This document shows, piece after piece, positions 12,925 through 23,239 of a stretch of 64,000 nt of DNA. Where the stretch lies: NCBI GenBank assembly GCA_037039925.1, contig JAXRKP010000546.1, forward strand, positions 57,501 through 121,500, in the 5' to 3' direction. The position numbers and the translations under genes were made by a program. Each line of letters opens with the position of its first letter. The stretch's first letter is position 1. This DNA is from Doris montereyensis (Eukaryota > Mollusca > Gastropoda > Nudibranchia > Dorididae). Under the pieces are notes generated by a model that saw only the letters and a program-made list of their open reading frames with translations, ran no database searches and was not told where the DNA came from.

Positions 12925-13000
12925 TGTCTATGTATGTAATGTGTCTATGTATGTAATGTGTCTATGTATGTAATGTGTCTATGTCTGTAATGTGTCTATG
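12925..13000. repeat. 17-bp tandem repeat at exon 3 splice acceptor
   Basis: Four to five copies of TCTATGTATGTAATGTG run right up to the GTGCAG acceptor of exon 3. They leave almost no ordinary polypyrimidine tract, so the repeat itself forms the acceptor context. Confidence 0.85.
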
Positions 13001-13005
13001 TGCAG

Positions 13006-13116
13006 AAACTGTGAAGTTCTGTCAAGTAAAGGTCAATTACCATCACCTGGTACAGATTATCCTGAAAATATTCAAACACATTCAGTTGTAGACCCAGTAT
13101 TTGAGGGCAGTCCAAG
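13006..13116 (+). CDS. THAP-domain protein, exon 3
   Basis: Bounded by TGTGCAG and a GTAGGT donor. The open reading continues NCEVLSSKGQLPSPGTD and ends VVDPVFEGSPR, where the last arginine codon is split with exon 4. It is a polar, proline/serine-bearing linker without a recognised domain. The phase is correct on both sides, which is the main evidence that it is a real exon. Confidence 0.7.
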
Positions 13117-14027
13117 GTAGGTAGACATTTTAATGATACTTTTTATTTGATGTATGAATTTTTATATATATTTTTAAATAAAAGCTCCATGTAGAATTTA
13201 AAAAAGAGATTCTTGTAGCTTCAAATATGTAAGAAGTAGAGTAATGTTCCTTAGAGCCTGAGCTTATCTTGGTTTCTAGGGTGTGAAGCAAAACAGGTGA
13301 TAATAATCACTTCCTGGACAGGACACTAGTTGGATGCAGGTTGTTACTCCAAAGGCAGTTCTTGTAACCATTGGTACCTGGGTCAAACGAGAAATAAGCA
13401 TATTGTCTTTTCTAAGGAATACAATGTCGGCCACTGATGCCATAGCTTCAAATAGAATGGAATATTTCTTTTCAATTAGTGATAACTTTTGTAATCTTGA
13501 ATTATTTAATTCTATTTTTTCTTTTATCAATCCATTTATTATTTCATCTTCTCTACTTTTCTTTTCTGTTGTCATATATATGTATCAAGGACTACTGTAA
13601 GAAAGGACACTAGGGTCTAATTTCTGATTTCGTTAGCGAAGGCAATTGTTTTGTTTTACCTTTTGGCGAGCCGTCTATTTTTAGAACCAGTATCACTCCC
13701 TCATGTGGCGTAGTAATTCTTACCATCACTTTTGAGCGAAATAAGAGGTAATTAAAGTCAATAGAGTATATCTATTTAGTTTGAGATATTATTTACATAC
13801 CGAGTAAAGTATTTGATGATGCAATATTCTATTATTGAGAACATACACTGCAAACTTACATCACCGGAACTAGAAGAGCCTCAGTTTGTTTTCATTGATT
13901 TGAATCGAAGTTCATCAGTGATGTTTCTGTTCTAAAGTTAAAACCAATCCATCGTCACATTGTTACTTTTAATAGTTAGATCTAGATCTAGATCTAATTA
14001 CTGTTGTGAAATACGTTCTCGTTTAAA

Positions 14028-15790
14028 ATGGCATATAAATGTGGCATTGTGAATTATAGGGGAAATTACGATGAATCTAACAATAATACGAAGCAGCCAC
14101 AGTGGAGTGAAGTCAAAGGCGAAATATGACAATAAATGACAACTCCACTAATAAAGGCAGAACAAACACGTGACGTTTCGGGTATAACCCTTCGTCAGAC
14201 AACAAACGAAATATCTAGAATCTAGATCTAAGTACTGCCTCAGGCATCACACAATGAGTAGTGTGACAAAGAAGATGACTATAGATCTAGATCTATTAGC
14301 AATTAAAAAAAGATAAATAACGTAAACAACAAAGAGATGTGGCAATATGAACTATCTAAATAGCTGTGAATAATACGAAGGAGCCACAGTGAAGTGAAGT
14401 CAAAGGCGAAATATGACAATGAGTGACAACTCCACTAATAAAGACAGAACAAACATGTGACGTTTTGGGTATAACCCTTCGTCAGACAACAAACGCTAAA
14501 TCAGTATACAGTGCTAAAGCCCAAGGTAAAAGACTGAGGTAGTACTTAGATCTAGATTCTAGATATTTCTCGTTTGTTGTCTGACGAAGGGTTATACCCA
14601 AACGTCACTTGTTTGTTGTGTTTATTAGTGGATTTGCCACTTATTGTCATATTTCGTCGATGAATCTAACAAGTGTCGTGTGTTTCGGTTACCCAAAGGT
14701 GAAGGTGAAAAGCAAACATGGTTGGATGTGTTACCTCCACGTAAAGACTTTGTTATCGAACCGTCTAAATTTGTTATCTGTGAAAGACATTGATCTGAAA
14801 ATATTAAAATGATAAAACTACCTGGAGGCCATACTAGACCGGCATGTGCACCATCTGTTTTTAATGTTCCCAGTTCGTGTTTACCAACACCAAAGCCAAA
14901 GCTGAAGACCAACAACTTAAATATTTTCTAAAGAAAGACAAGATCAGTTCTTTTTCTCATTTTGCCCCTGACAAAGAATTACGGAAGAAAATATGATAAG
15001 CTGATGATATCTCGATCAGAAGATAAATTTACATGTGTTCATGACAAAGGATTTCAAGCAGAGTTACATTTCAATAATTGTTAATGATAAAACTACATTG
15101 AGTTCTCCTTTAACTCTTTATGCTTTTAAGAAAGGGATTAGTGTGCCGTTAAGTTAAAATTTTGAATCCAAACAATTGGTTGGCTAGCTACTCCCAATTC
15201 TTTGCAGCTGCTAATTCAGTGTTCAAATATGATCTTAGTGTGACTAGTGTGATTGAAAAAGTGGTAACGATTCTTCAGTCCCATGATCATTCAGGTTTAC
15301 TGGATGCTGACAAGGCAAAACTTTATCACAAGGCAGTTGCAACTGTTGTGTCACAAAAACTTATGTGTCTCTGATTATTGTTTTGCCCTTGAATCTTTTC
15401 CGAATTGTAAGTATGCTCAACTTCGTGAATGTGTGGTGCTTCCAAGTACACGAAAGCTACAATCCATTATTTCTGTGACCAGCATTGACCAAGTGTTGGG
15501 AAAACATTTTTAAAAACAAATGATGTGCAGAAAAATGTATTTTTGATTATTGACAAGGTTAAGATTCGTCCAACAGTGGCTTACTTTGGTGGTGTTTTAA
15601 ACGGGTTAGCTAAAAATAACCCCGATTCAAAGGCAACCTCTATGCTCTGTCTTATGGTGAAATGCTTACACGGTGGACCTAGTGTCATAGTTTCTGTGAC
15701 ACCTATGCATAGAGTACCAATTTAGTATAGTGAAAGAAGCTGCTGCTGTTGTTGAAAACTCCTGCGGGATTGTATATATTGGGGTCTAAT
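14028..15790 (+). pseudogene. P-element/THAP9-like transposase, decayed
   Basis: An ATG at 14028 opens MAYKCGIVNYRGNYDES, the N-terminal end of a THAP finger. It is cut by a 575-base insertion and resumes at 14659 with CRVFRLPKGEGEKQTWLDV and FVICERH, then an RPACAPSVFNVPSS block typical of transposase THAP domains. Frames at 15162-15725 give IEKVVTILQSHDHSG, LRECVVLPSTRKLQSI, VFLIIDKVKIRPTVAYFGG and VKCLHGGPSVIVSVTP, matching the P-element transposase core as I know it. FSIVKEAAAVVENS follows near 15730. Several stops and frame changes separate these blocks, and the C-terminal third is missing before the right terminal repeat. Catalytic D in LIIDKVKI remains. Confidence 0.8.
14084..14658. 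mobile_element. Hammerhead-motif element nested in the THAP exon, 14-bp TSD
   Basis: The 14-base direct repeat GATGAATCTAACAA occurs at 14070-14083 and 14659-14672. Removing the insert plus one repeat restores the THAP reading frame, so this is a clear insertion. It contains three copies of one unit: two minus-oriented (about 14084-14222 and 14370-14500) and one inverted plus-oriented (about 14569-14656). Each holds CTGACGAAGGGTTATACCC, followed by GAAAC in the first copy, AAAAC in the second and AAAC in the third. CTGANGA-stem-GAAA is the hammerhead ribozyme core found in Penelope-like elements and retrozymes. Inverted partial copies and a long target duplication also suit Penelope-like elements; the class is inference. 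Confidence 0.65.
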
Positions 15791-15988
15791 GCAGAGGTTT
15801 CATTGAATTAAGATTTTATTTTTGCTGAAAAATGCCTGTTAACCATATTCCTATCATGATATATTTTAATGAAGTATATAGTCCCAAAAATTATGATTAA
15901 TTTAAATCAACTATGCATTTTGTGTTCAATACACTCTCACTCCTGCTAGCGAAGTCAGAAATTAGACCCTGCATGTCCTTTCTTACAG

Positions 15989-16018
<30 letters not shown>
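15989..16018. repeat. (TA)n microsatellite
   Basis: Short TA dinucleotide run immediately at the right end of the P-like element. It may hide the original target site. Confidence 0.9.
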
Positions 16019-16021
<3 letters not shown>

Positions 16022-16153
16022 TAAAATTTTTTAAAATTTATTTATATTCAGGTATCAAAAAGTAATATAATGTTTTTAAAAAGTTGCCAGATTGTTTAAT
16101 GCCACTCTTATTGAAGTACTACTTAAGACATTCATAGACTTATTCATTTGCAG

Positions 16154-16222
16154 ATATGTTGTTATCAACACCATGCCTATTCAAAGAGAATGTGTGTCAG
16201 AAGTGCCAGCATGTTTACAGTG
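16154..16222 (+). CDS. THAP-domain protein, exon 4
   Basis: A 69-base exon between TTTGCAG and a GTGAGT donor. It reads YVVINTMPIQRECVSEVPAC and ends in LQ plus a split cysteine codon (TG|T). Both junction phases fit exons 3 and 5. No known domain. Confidence 0.7.
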
Positions 16223-16498
16223 GTGAGTACATAAAAATAATGGTAACAATAATGTTGAAGATGATCAAAATAATGATAATCCAGTGGACTCTTTAATTGG
16301 AGGAGAATCGTGAAATTCATCCGTTCGAGAAGAGATCCCAGTGGATAAGATTCCATTAGACATCATCCTTTTCAATCTCTATTCAAGAAGGCTAGCAAGA
16401 AGAAAACTGATTCAAGTTTGATTTCCTAGATCTGCTTAAAAAATGTGACAGAAGGGGCTTTTAAAGTACCTCAAACTATTGACAGAAAACCAAAATCC

Positions 16499-16588
16499 TA
16501 GGTTCCTTGATAATTGGGAAACCTGGCCAATCAGGACAAGTTTAAGATCCATAGAGATTTCCAGATTACAGACATTCCACTGTCATAA
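16499..16588 (-). repeat. pogo/Tigger-type terminal fragment
   Basis: On the minus strand it starts CAGTGGAATGTCTGTAATC and includes CTGATTGGCCAGGTTTCC, shared with the MITE at 11690-12438. Only one end is seen, so it is a truncated relative. Confidence 0.55.
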
Positions 16589-16904
16589 TGATGATAATAG
16601 TAATAATAATAATAGAAATAAATTTCTATGAGTACACAAACAAACCAAAACCTAGTGTCTTAGCCAATTAACTTCAAATTTTCTCTAAAGGTTGAAAATG
16701 GCCCATAAATGTGTCTGTTAACCTTTAGAACAATGAAATATGTTTTGGTGATGACTGATTAATTAAATTTGGCCTTCTGTCACTGACAATTTACATTTTG
16801 TGTTTAAAAGACCAGGGAGGTAACTCTTTGTTTTTATCAACCAAAAACGTTTCAATGGCCTCAATGTTTTCGAGGTGTGCATAGATCTATCTGCAGTACA
16901 GCAT

Positions 16905-17757
16905 GAGTAAGATCACATTGAGTGAGATCACATTGAGTGAGATCACATTGAGTAAGATCACATTGAGTGAGATCACATTGAGTGAGATCACATTGAGTGA
17001 GATAACATTGAGTTGAGTGAGATAACATTGAGTTGAGTGAGATAACATTGAGTTGAGTGAGATAACATTGAGTTGGTGAGATCACATTGAGTAAGATCAC
17101 ATTGAGTGAGATCACATTGAGTGAGATCACATTGAGTGATATCACATTGAGTAAGATCATATTGAGTGAGATCACATTGAGTGAGATCACATTGAGTGAG
17201 ATCACATTGAGTGAGATAACATTGAGTTGAGTGAGATAACATTGAGTTGAGTGAGATAACATTGAGTTGAGTGAGATCACATTGAGTAAGATCACATTGA
17301 GTGAGATCACATTGAGTGAGATCACATTGAGTAAGATCACATTGAGTGAGATCACATTGAGTGATATCACATGAGTGAGATAACATTGAGTTGAGTGAGA
17401 TCACATTAAGTTGAGTGAGATCACATTGAGTGAGATCACATTGAGTGAGATCACATTGAGTGAGATCACATTGAGTGAGATCACATTGAGTGAGATCACA
17501 TTGAGTGAGATAACATTGAGTTGAGTGAGATAACATTGAGTTGAGTGAGATCACATTGAGTAAGATCACATTGAGTGAGATCACACTGAGGAGTAAGATC
17601 ACATTGAGTGAGATCACATTGAGTGAGATCTATGTGGGCCTAATATAAATTTACCGACCTAAAGATCTGTATCCATATCTGGCTCTGGATTTGTGAGATC
17701 ACATTGAGTAAGATCACATTGAGTGAGATCACATTGAGTGAGATCACATTGAGTGAG
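16905..17757. repeat. 15-bp minisatellite (GATCACATTGAGTGA) with 130-bp duplication
   Basis: About 50 copies of GATCACATTGAGTGA mixed with a longer variant GATAACATTGAGTTGAGTGA. After the main array, a 65-base unique stretch (TCTATGTGGGCCTAATATA ... CTGGCTCTGGATTT) occurs twice, at 17628-17692 and 17757-17822, separated by four more 15-bp units. So a block of array plus flank was itself duplicated. It lies in intron 4. Confidence 0.93.
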
Positions 17758-18697
17758 ATCTATGTGGGCCTAATATAGATGTTACCGACCTAAAGATCTG
17801 TATCCATATCTGGCTCTGGATTTTTGAATTTATCACTCATGGTGATCACAAAGCAAGCATTCATCATGGCGTAGTGACTGAGGTGATGCAAGTTGAAGTG
17901 ATGCAATAGGAATCAGTTGAACTGGGTGAGACGCCCAGCCTGGGACAAAGCTTTTTTCTTCTTTTTTCTTTTGGCTTTCTTGACACAAAAGTAGGGCTTG
18001 GGTTACCCTCTTGACTTTTGTCAAGGGAGCAATTTTCGTCTTCTGTCGTAGTCATAATGTATGTGAAATAAGGGAAATAATATTCTGTAAGAGGAAAGAA
18101 ATCACATATTATGTGATAATCTTCATGCAATTTTTACTTTTGATCTTATGTGCCTAAAATTCAAAAGTTGTGATTATTACATAAAAAAACTTGTTTTCAG
18201 CGTTTGGCCTTAAAATTGCCATAGTATATGTCTAGGGATATCATTCAATCCATTTTCCAGAGGTCTATTTGCCATCTCTGACCTCAGGACATATGCTCCA
18301 AGATATTTAAACTTGCCTTTGTTTTCTAAAAACTCTCCATACATTATGATCATGTCTTCGATTTTGGTGTTCAATATCAGAATTTGCACTTCCTGGCGGT
18401 CACTTTAAGGCCCGTTTGTTGTCCATTTGTTCCTAGTCTATCCATTTTTTGTTGAGTCTGGAGATTCAGAGAATGATTAAAATTGTATATCATTCATGCT
18501 TTTATGAGTACTGTTATGCAGTTCCCTGCTGTTTTTTGAATCAGGGAATTTTTACCAATTTTCTTTAGAAAAGATATTGGGATTAGGCACTGTTCATGTG
18601 CTAGAAACTATCTCAAAAAGTTTAAAAAAACCCATTTCTTTTGTTTGTGGTGCACTGTGATTTTAATCCCATATTATTTTTTTCTTTTTGTCATCAG

Positions 18698-18833
18698 TCA
18701 ACACTACAAAAACCTCATACTCTCCTTGCAAGAGAGAATTGAAAAGCAGGAAAAAGATCTTCAAGTGAAGGATAAAGAAATTAATCGTCTGCAGATGGAA
18801 TGCCATGGACGTCAAGACGGTGCAATGAAATAA
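18698..18833 (+). CDS. THAP-domain protein, exon 5 (coiled coil, stop)
   Basis: After a pyrimidine-rich acceptor ending TCATCAG the exon completes a cysteine codon and reads QHYKNLILSLQERIEKQEKD, then LQVKDKEINRLQMECHGR, ending at TAA 18831-18833. The heptad pattern of leucine/isoleucine and charged residues predicts a coiled coil, a common C-terminal dimerisation element in THAP proteins (family knowledge). The complete product would be about 215 residues: THAP finger, polar linker, coiled coil. Exons 2-5 have no stop and all junction phases agree. Confidence 0.8.
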
Positions 18834-19093
18834 CTGTGGAAGCTGCAAGGGTTGATACCCATGTTCCAAAGTTCGTCCTGACAAGTCAGCATCAACTTTA
18901 TCAACCGGTTGTCCTAACAGAGGTTATTCCTTAATTTACATGACATAAGACAAAAGAAATAGGAGGAAGGACTTTCCTGTAAGAAACAATTTTAACTTTC
19001 TTGCTGCTCAGCCGTTGGTGTCTGCACAATGCCTTTGCCGAGGGCATTTTTGCCCAATTTGTAATAAGATGTTAAAAATGCTGATTATTGAAC
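18834..19093. other. 3' flank of the THAP gene; no gene seen
   Basis: No canonical AATAAA is obvious before the piggyBac terminus at 19094. The gene's polyadenylation site is not identified. Confidence 0.4.
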
Positions 19094-19257
19094 TTAACCC
19101 TACCAGACCTCAATCCCTGATCCTAAAAAGTCCCCTATACCTGGCCTGAGCAAAAAGAGAAAAAAACGTACATGGGGTAGAAAAATATTTGTTTGAAGGA
19201 AACCAGTGGTTAGAATTAAATGAAACTTTGGGAGATTAGGAGAAAATAGGCCTAGCC

Positions 19258-19575
19258 TTCACCCTTCATCTAACGCCAGTATTCCACCTTTGAGTGCCAG
19301 TCCGCCCCAGCTGGTAGAGCCTTGTTTGGCGTAGAGGTACTTTTTGCACTGCGTACAGCAGACATTGGTTTTCATCTTCTTGTGGGGATTGTCCTTGTAG
19401 GTTACTCCAGGGTTCTGCCTGTTGTATCTGAGGTGCTTTTCCATGCACACAGCACAGATGTGGTTGGATGAGGTACCAGAAGGAATATCAGGAAATGGTT
19501 GCCTGGAGTCAAACGTTGCGGACAGGGTTCGTTTTGTCCTCTACAAACTGCTGCCGTTCTATAATCCCCAATGAG
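19258..19575 (-). pseudogene. piggyBac A transposase, C-terminal part
   Basis: Minus-strand frames give LPELIGDYRTAAVCRGQNEP, then QRLTPGNHFPDIPSG, HICAVCMEKHLRYN and TNVCCTQCKKYLYAKQG. RLTGxHFP.. followed by paired C-x2-C motifs is the usual tail of PGBD4-like piggyBac transposases, a cysteine-rich domain that binds the ends. One frameshift falls between the HF block and the first CxxC. The LINE insertion separates this part from the catalytic core at 23.2-25.7 kb. Confidence 0.75.
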
Positions 19576-20095
19576 TTCAGGCAAAGTCTCTGAATGAACC
19601 TTGTAAAAAACAAGGTTTTTCGGTGGTATTGGTAATGGTAATAAACATTTATAAAGCGCACAAATCCACATGAATGTGCTTTAAGGCGCTGTACATTAGC
19701 AATAATACATTACACTTTTATCACATGAAACATAAATACGTATTTCATAAAAGACATAGATCTAGATTTAAAAAATGAATGTGAAAGAATAATTAATATC
19801 GATTAAGTAAAGCTCTCTTAAAAAATTCTGTCTTCAATTGCCTCGGAAGGAGGTGAAATCATTATTAATTCTTAATTCATAAGGAGGAATTCCATAATTT
19901 GGGACCACCAATTGAAAAGGACCTGAGCGACAGGGTGCGCTTATGTCTTGAGACCTCCAGAAGATTTACATTTTTTAGATCTTAGGGCTCTCTGTGGAGC
20001 CTGAACTTTTATGGTATCAATAAGGTACTGAGGAGCTTGCGAATTAATACATTTACGAATAAAGCAACATATTTTGAAATTAATACGATAGGCAA

Positions 20096-23061
20096 TTAGA
20101 AGCCAATGAAGATTTTAAGAACATGAGTAATTGATTCAAAGGATTTAGTTAACGTTATGACTCTAGCAGATCTATTCTGAATTTTTTGCAATCTTTGAAT
20201 ATACTGGGTTGGCATGTTTAAAAATAAAGCATTACAATAATCAATTCTGCTAGTAACAAATGAGGGTATTAAGATCTTAGTGCATCTTTCATCTAAAAGG
20301 TATCTAATCTTTCCAATATTTCTAAGATGGTAAAAAGAACTTTGACAAGTTTTAGTAACATGCACATTCATTAAAAGATTACTATCAAGGAATACACCTA
20401 AATTTCTAACATTATCAGTTTCAAAAGTATTGATACTTGAGTCCCCAATTTCTATGAAATCAAAATCCAGTATTTTATGGCGCATGGATTTAGTGCCAAA
20501 AATCAACATTTCCGTTTTAGAATCATTAAGTTTCAGTTTGTTGTCAGTCATGCAATTTTTAATTGTTCTGCAACAGTTCTGTAATGTCAATTTCACCAAC
20601 TGCTCCTGTCGTGGTTCAAATGACTTGTATATCTGAGTGTCGTCTGCGTACAAGTGATGCTGGACGTAACATTTATCAATGAGGCTTCCCAAAGGTATCG
20701 TATACAGCGTAACAAAGAAGAGGCCCAAGAACAGATCCCTGTGGTACCCCGAATTGCAGTGGTGTTGGTGATGAAGTCATGTTTCCTAGAGGTGTTGATA
20801 AATGAACAGACTGTGTTCTGTCGCTCAAATATGAGGCCAATCATTTGATTGCCGTACCGGCCATCCCGAAACGGTTTTCCAAACGATGCAACAATATGTT
20901 TTGGTCAATCGTATCCAACGCGGGGCTCAGGTCCAGGAGAACTAATGCCACACACTTATTACCATGGACATGACGCACTATATCATTGTGAACTCGGAGA
21001 AGCGCTGTTTCTGTACTATGCATGGCTCGGTATGCTGATTGGTATGGTGGGGCTAGATCATTCAGAGCTAAATGAGTGTTGATTCATTTGGCTACAACCT
21101 TTTCAATTATTTTAGAAACAAAATGTAAATTTGAAACCGGTCTATAATTACCGAAAACATCAGGGTCCAAATTTGTCTTTTTCAAAAGAGGTCGAACGAG
21201 CGCATGCTTGAATTGGGATGGAAATTCTCAGATTGTAAACTTTCATTCACTATTGTAGTGAGTACTGGGGCTAGAACTAGAATAGACTTGAAGTGTTTAA
21301 TAAACCATGCAGGAATAACATCAAGCGAACAGGAGGAATTTGACTGTTTCGTTAATATCTCAATTATTTCATCCTCTGTTGTAGGTGTAAAGCCATCCAG
21401 TATAAAGAGTATGTTTTGTGATTGATCACTATCATTACACTGATACGTTGAATCAAAACCTTCACGTTAATGTTTTGTGATTGATCACTATCATTACACT
21501 GGTACATTGAATCAAAACCTTCACGTTAATGTTTTGTGATTGATCACTATCATTACATTATTATTACGTTGAATCAAAACCTTCACGAATCTTTTCAATT
21601 TTATCATTAAAGAACTCTGAAAATGCTTCTGCTAATTTGTTTGATGGTGTGTTTTGGGGAAAAGTAGGTTGATTTGATATATTTTTGGTTAATACTCTTA
21701 TAATCTTGTACAGGCTCTTTGGATCGTCATTTTCTTTAATTGCCTTTTTAAGGTATGCCTTTTTTGCGTTTATTATAGTTTTGCTCATTTCGTTCTTGGT
21801 CCTTTTGTAAATTTGATGGTACACTTGAGACCCGTTTCTCTCCATTTTCGTTCAACCGATCTTTTATTTTGTTTGGCTAACCTCATTTCTTCGTTAAACC
21901 ATCTTGTGTTTGGTCGTATGGTTAATGTTCTTGTTGTTAGAGGTGCATGTTTGTCCAAAATCGCCAAAAGCGATTTTCAAAAATTACAGTCTGCTCTGAT
22001 ACATTTCCTATTTCGTCAACTTGCCGGTATATGTCTAAGTCATAAATCTCTTTTCCTATTGTCGGCATATCAAGCCCTCTGGTTTTACGAGTTGATACGG
22101 TTTTGGTTACGAGTTTTGGTTTGGCGAGTTCAAGATTAAACAGAATGATGCTGTGATCAGACGGACTGTCATTGTCTACCTTGATTGATGAAATTGAGGG
22201 ATCATTGATGTCATTGATGAGTAGATCTAAAATATGACCATGCACATGAGTAGGTTGATTAATTCGTTGATGGAGGTTTAGCGCGTGTAGCGTGTCACAA
22301 AAAGTTTTTACAAAGGGTTTGGTTAGGTCGTCAACGTGGATGTTAAAGTCACCAAGAATGTATGTTTTTCTTAAGCGATAATTAGATAGGTGGTAAGATC
22401 TTCAAATTCGGTGATAAATTCATTAATGTTTGTTTTTGGTGATCTGTACAAACAGCAAAACACGCGTGGTGTTGTCCATTGGTATTCATGTCGATGATAA
22501 CGTGCTCAAATGTGAGAGACTTTCCAGAAGTTAGCTTTTTAATCTTGATATTACTTTTAAATAAAACAATAATTCCACCATCTCTTTTTTGTTTCTTATT
22601 TGCTTTTATATACGAATATCCTTGGGGTGTTATTTCGTTTATCGGTTTGATATCGTTGTCATGAAGCCATGTCTCAGTGATGAACACCATATCTATGTCT
22701 TTGGAGACAATGTAATTATAAATTACGGGGCTTTTATTGCAAATTGATCGTGCATTCAAATGACATATAAGTAGTTGTTCGGTCCGACAGCGGGGTGGGG
22801 TGGTGGTAAATTCGTTGCCTGTGTCCGTATTGTCATATCCGTCTCTATGGTGGTCAGTGTTGGAGGTGAGCGGGAATCACAGCGTTGGCGTGGTTGTGGT
22901 CTCCTGCCTATAATTGTTTTTTCATTCGTGCCATTTTCTCTTGCCACCGCGATGATATCGCCTGGGGCTGTCGAATAATATGAGTTGTCGTTACAATATA
23001 GATGAAAGGAAAATGCTAGTAAAATGGCGATAAAATGAACATGATCCATTCTATATTTCAT
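20096..23061 (-). pseudogene. LINE 1 ORF: endonuclease-reverse transcriptase, frameshifted
   Basis: A 5' segment starting with Met at 23061 gives an 80-residue leader, then LNARSICNKSPVIYNYIV and FITETWLH, the start of an APE-type endonuclease; DSPSDHSIILFNLELAKP near 22.15 kb is its end (SDH motif). The RT part gives [44 protein letters not shown] (catalytic YADD) and LKLNDSKTEMLIFG, then RIDYCNALFLNMP. These belong to the L2/CR1 branch of the Jockey superfamily. At least six frame breaks make it inactive. A three-copy, roughly 65-base tandem duplication at 21405-21595 also interrupts the linker. Confidence 0.75.
21405..21595. repeat. Three-copy ~65-bp tandem duplication inside LINE 1
   Basis: TGTTTTGTGATTGATCACTATCATTACA followed by TTGAATCAAAACCTTCACG repeats three times with few changes, in the linker between endonuclease and RT. 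Confidence 0.85.
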
Positions 23062-23239
23062 AAAACTGTTTCTTTAAAATTTGGTAAAAGTAAACTTCCT
23101 TCAAGTCGCTAAAAATTATTTTAAAACAGGTGCCACACATTCACGAATACAGTAATATAAAATCCAAAAGTATGAATAAAATAAATCCAGTGATAAAATT
23201 ATAAATCCAATAACACATGTGAGAGCACACACTAAACAC

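Larger units (their letters stand above)
13593..15990 (+). mobile_element. P-element-like THAP transposon in intron 3
   Basis: The first bases (TACTGTAAGAAAGGAC at 13593) and the last bases (reverse complement at 15975-15990) match. The match continues inward through GGGTCTAATTTCTGA and TTCGYTAGC, giving inverted ends of about 45 bases. Between them lie plus-strand remnants of a THAP9/P-element-type transposase and a nested insertion. No clean 8-bp target duplication is visible: the left flank is ...TCAAGGAC and the right flank a TA microsatellite. Length is about 2.4 kb, of which 575 bases are the nested element. It lies in intron 3 of the host THAP gene and has the same orientation. Confidence 0.85.
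19625..23230 (-). mobile_element. L2/CR1-type LINE 1, nested in piggyBac A
   Basis: A minus-strand non-LTR element with an endonuclease part (22.8-21.9 kb), a linker, a reverse transcriptase (21.1-20.1 kb) and a 3' tail at about 19625-19700 with a short AAT-type repeat and a GCGC...GCGCTGTACA hairpin-like block. The tail resembles those of the LINEs at 5.9 and 34.6 kb. It splits the piggyBac A transposase between the DDE core and the Cys-rich tail, so it inserted later. Exact junctions are uncertain by about 100 bases; the left one lies near 19620. Confidence 0.8.

Noticed and set aside
13276..13575. 99-residue minus-strand frame with a charged helix as a gene
   Set aside because: No domain, no splice or homology support, and it lies in an intron beside a transposon end.
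16861..17617. Two long minus-strand frames of MISLNVISLN / CDLTQ repeats
   Set aside because: By-product of the 15-bp intronic minisatellite; they read in several frames equally well.
18230..18450. Minus-strand KFKYLGAYVLRSE stretch as an RTE-like RT remnant
   Set aside because: Only one FKYLG-type block is visible and the neighbouring landmarks are missing; too weak to annotate.
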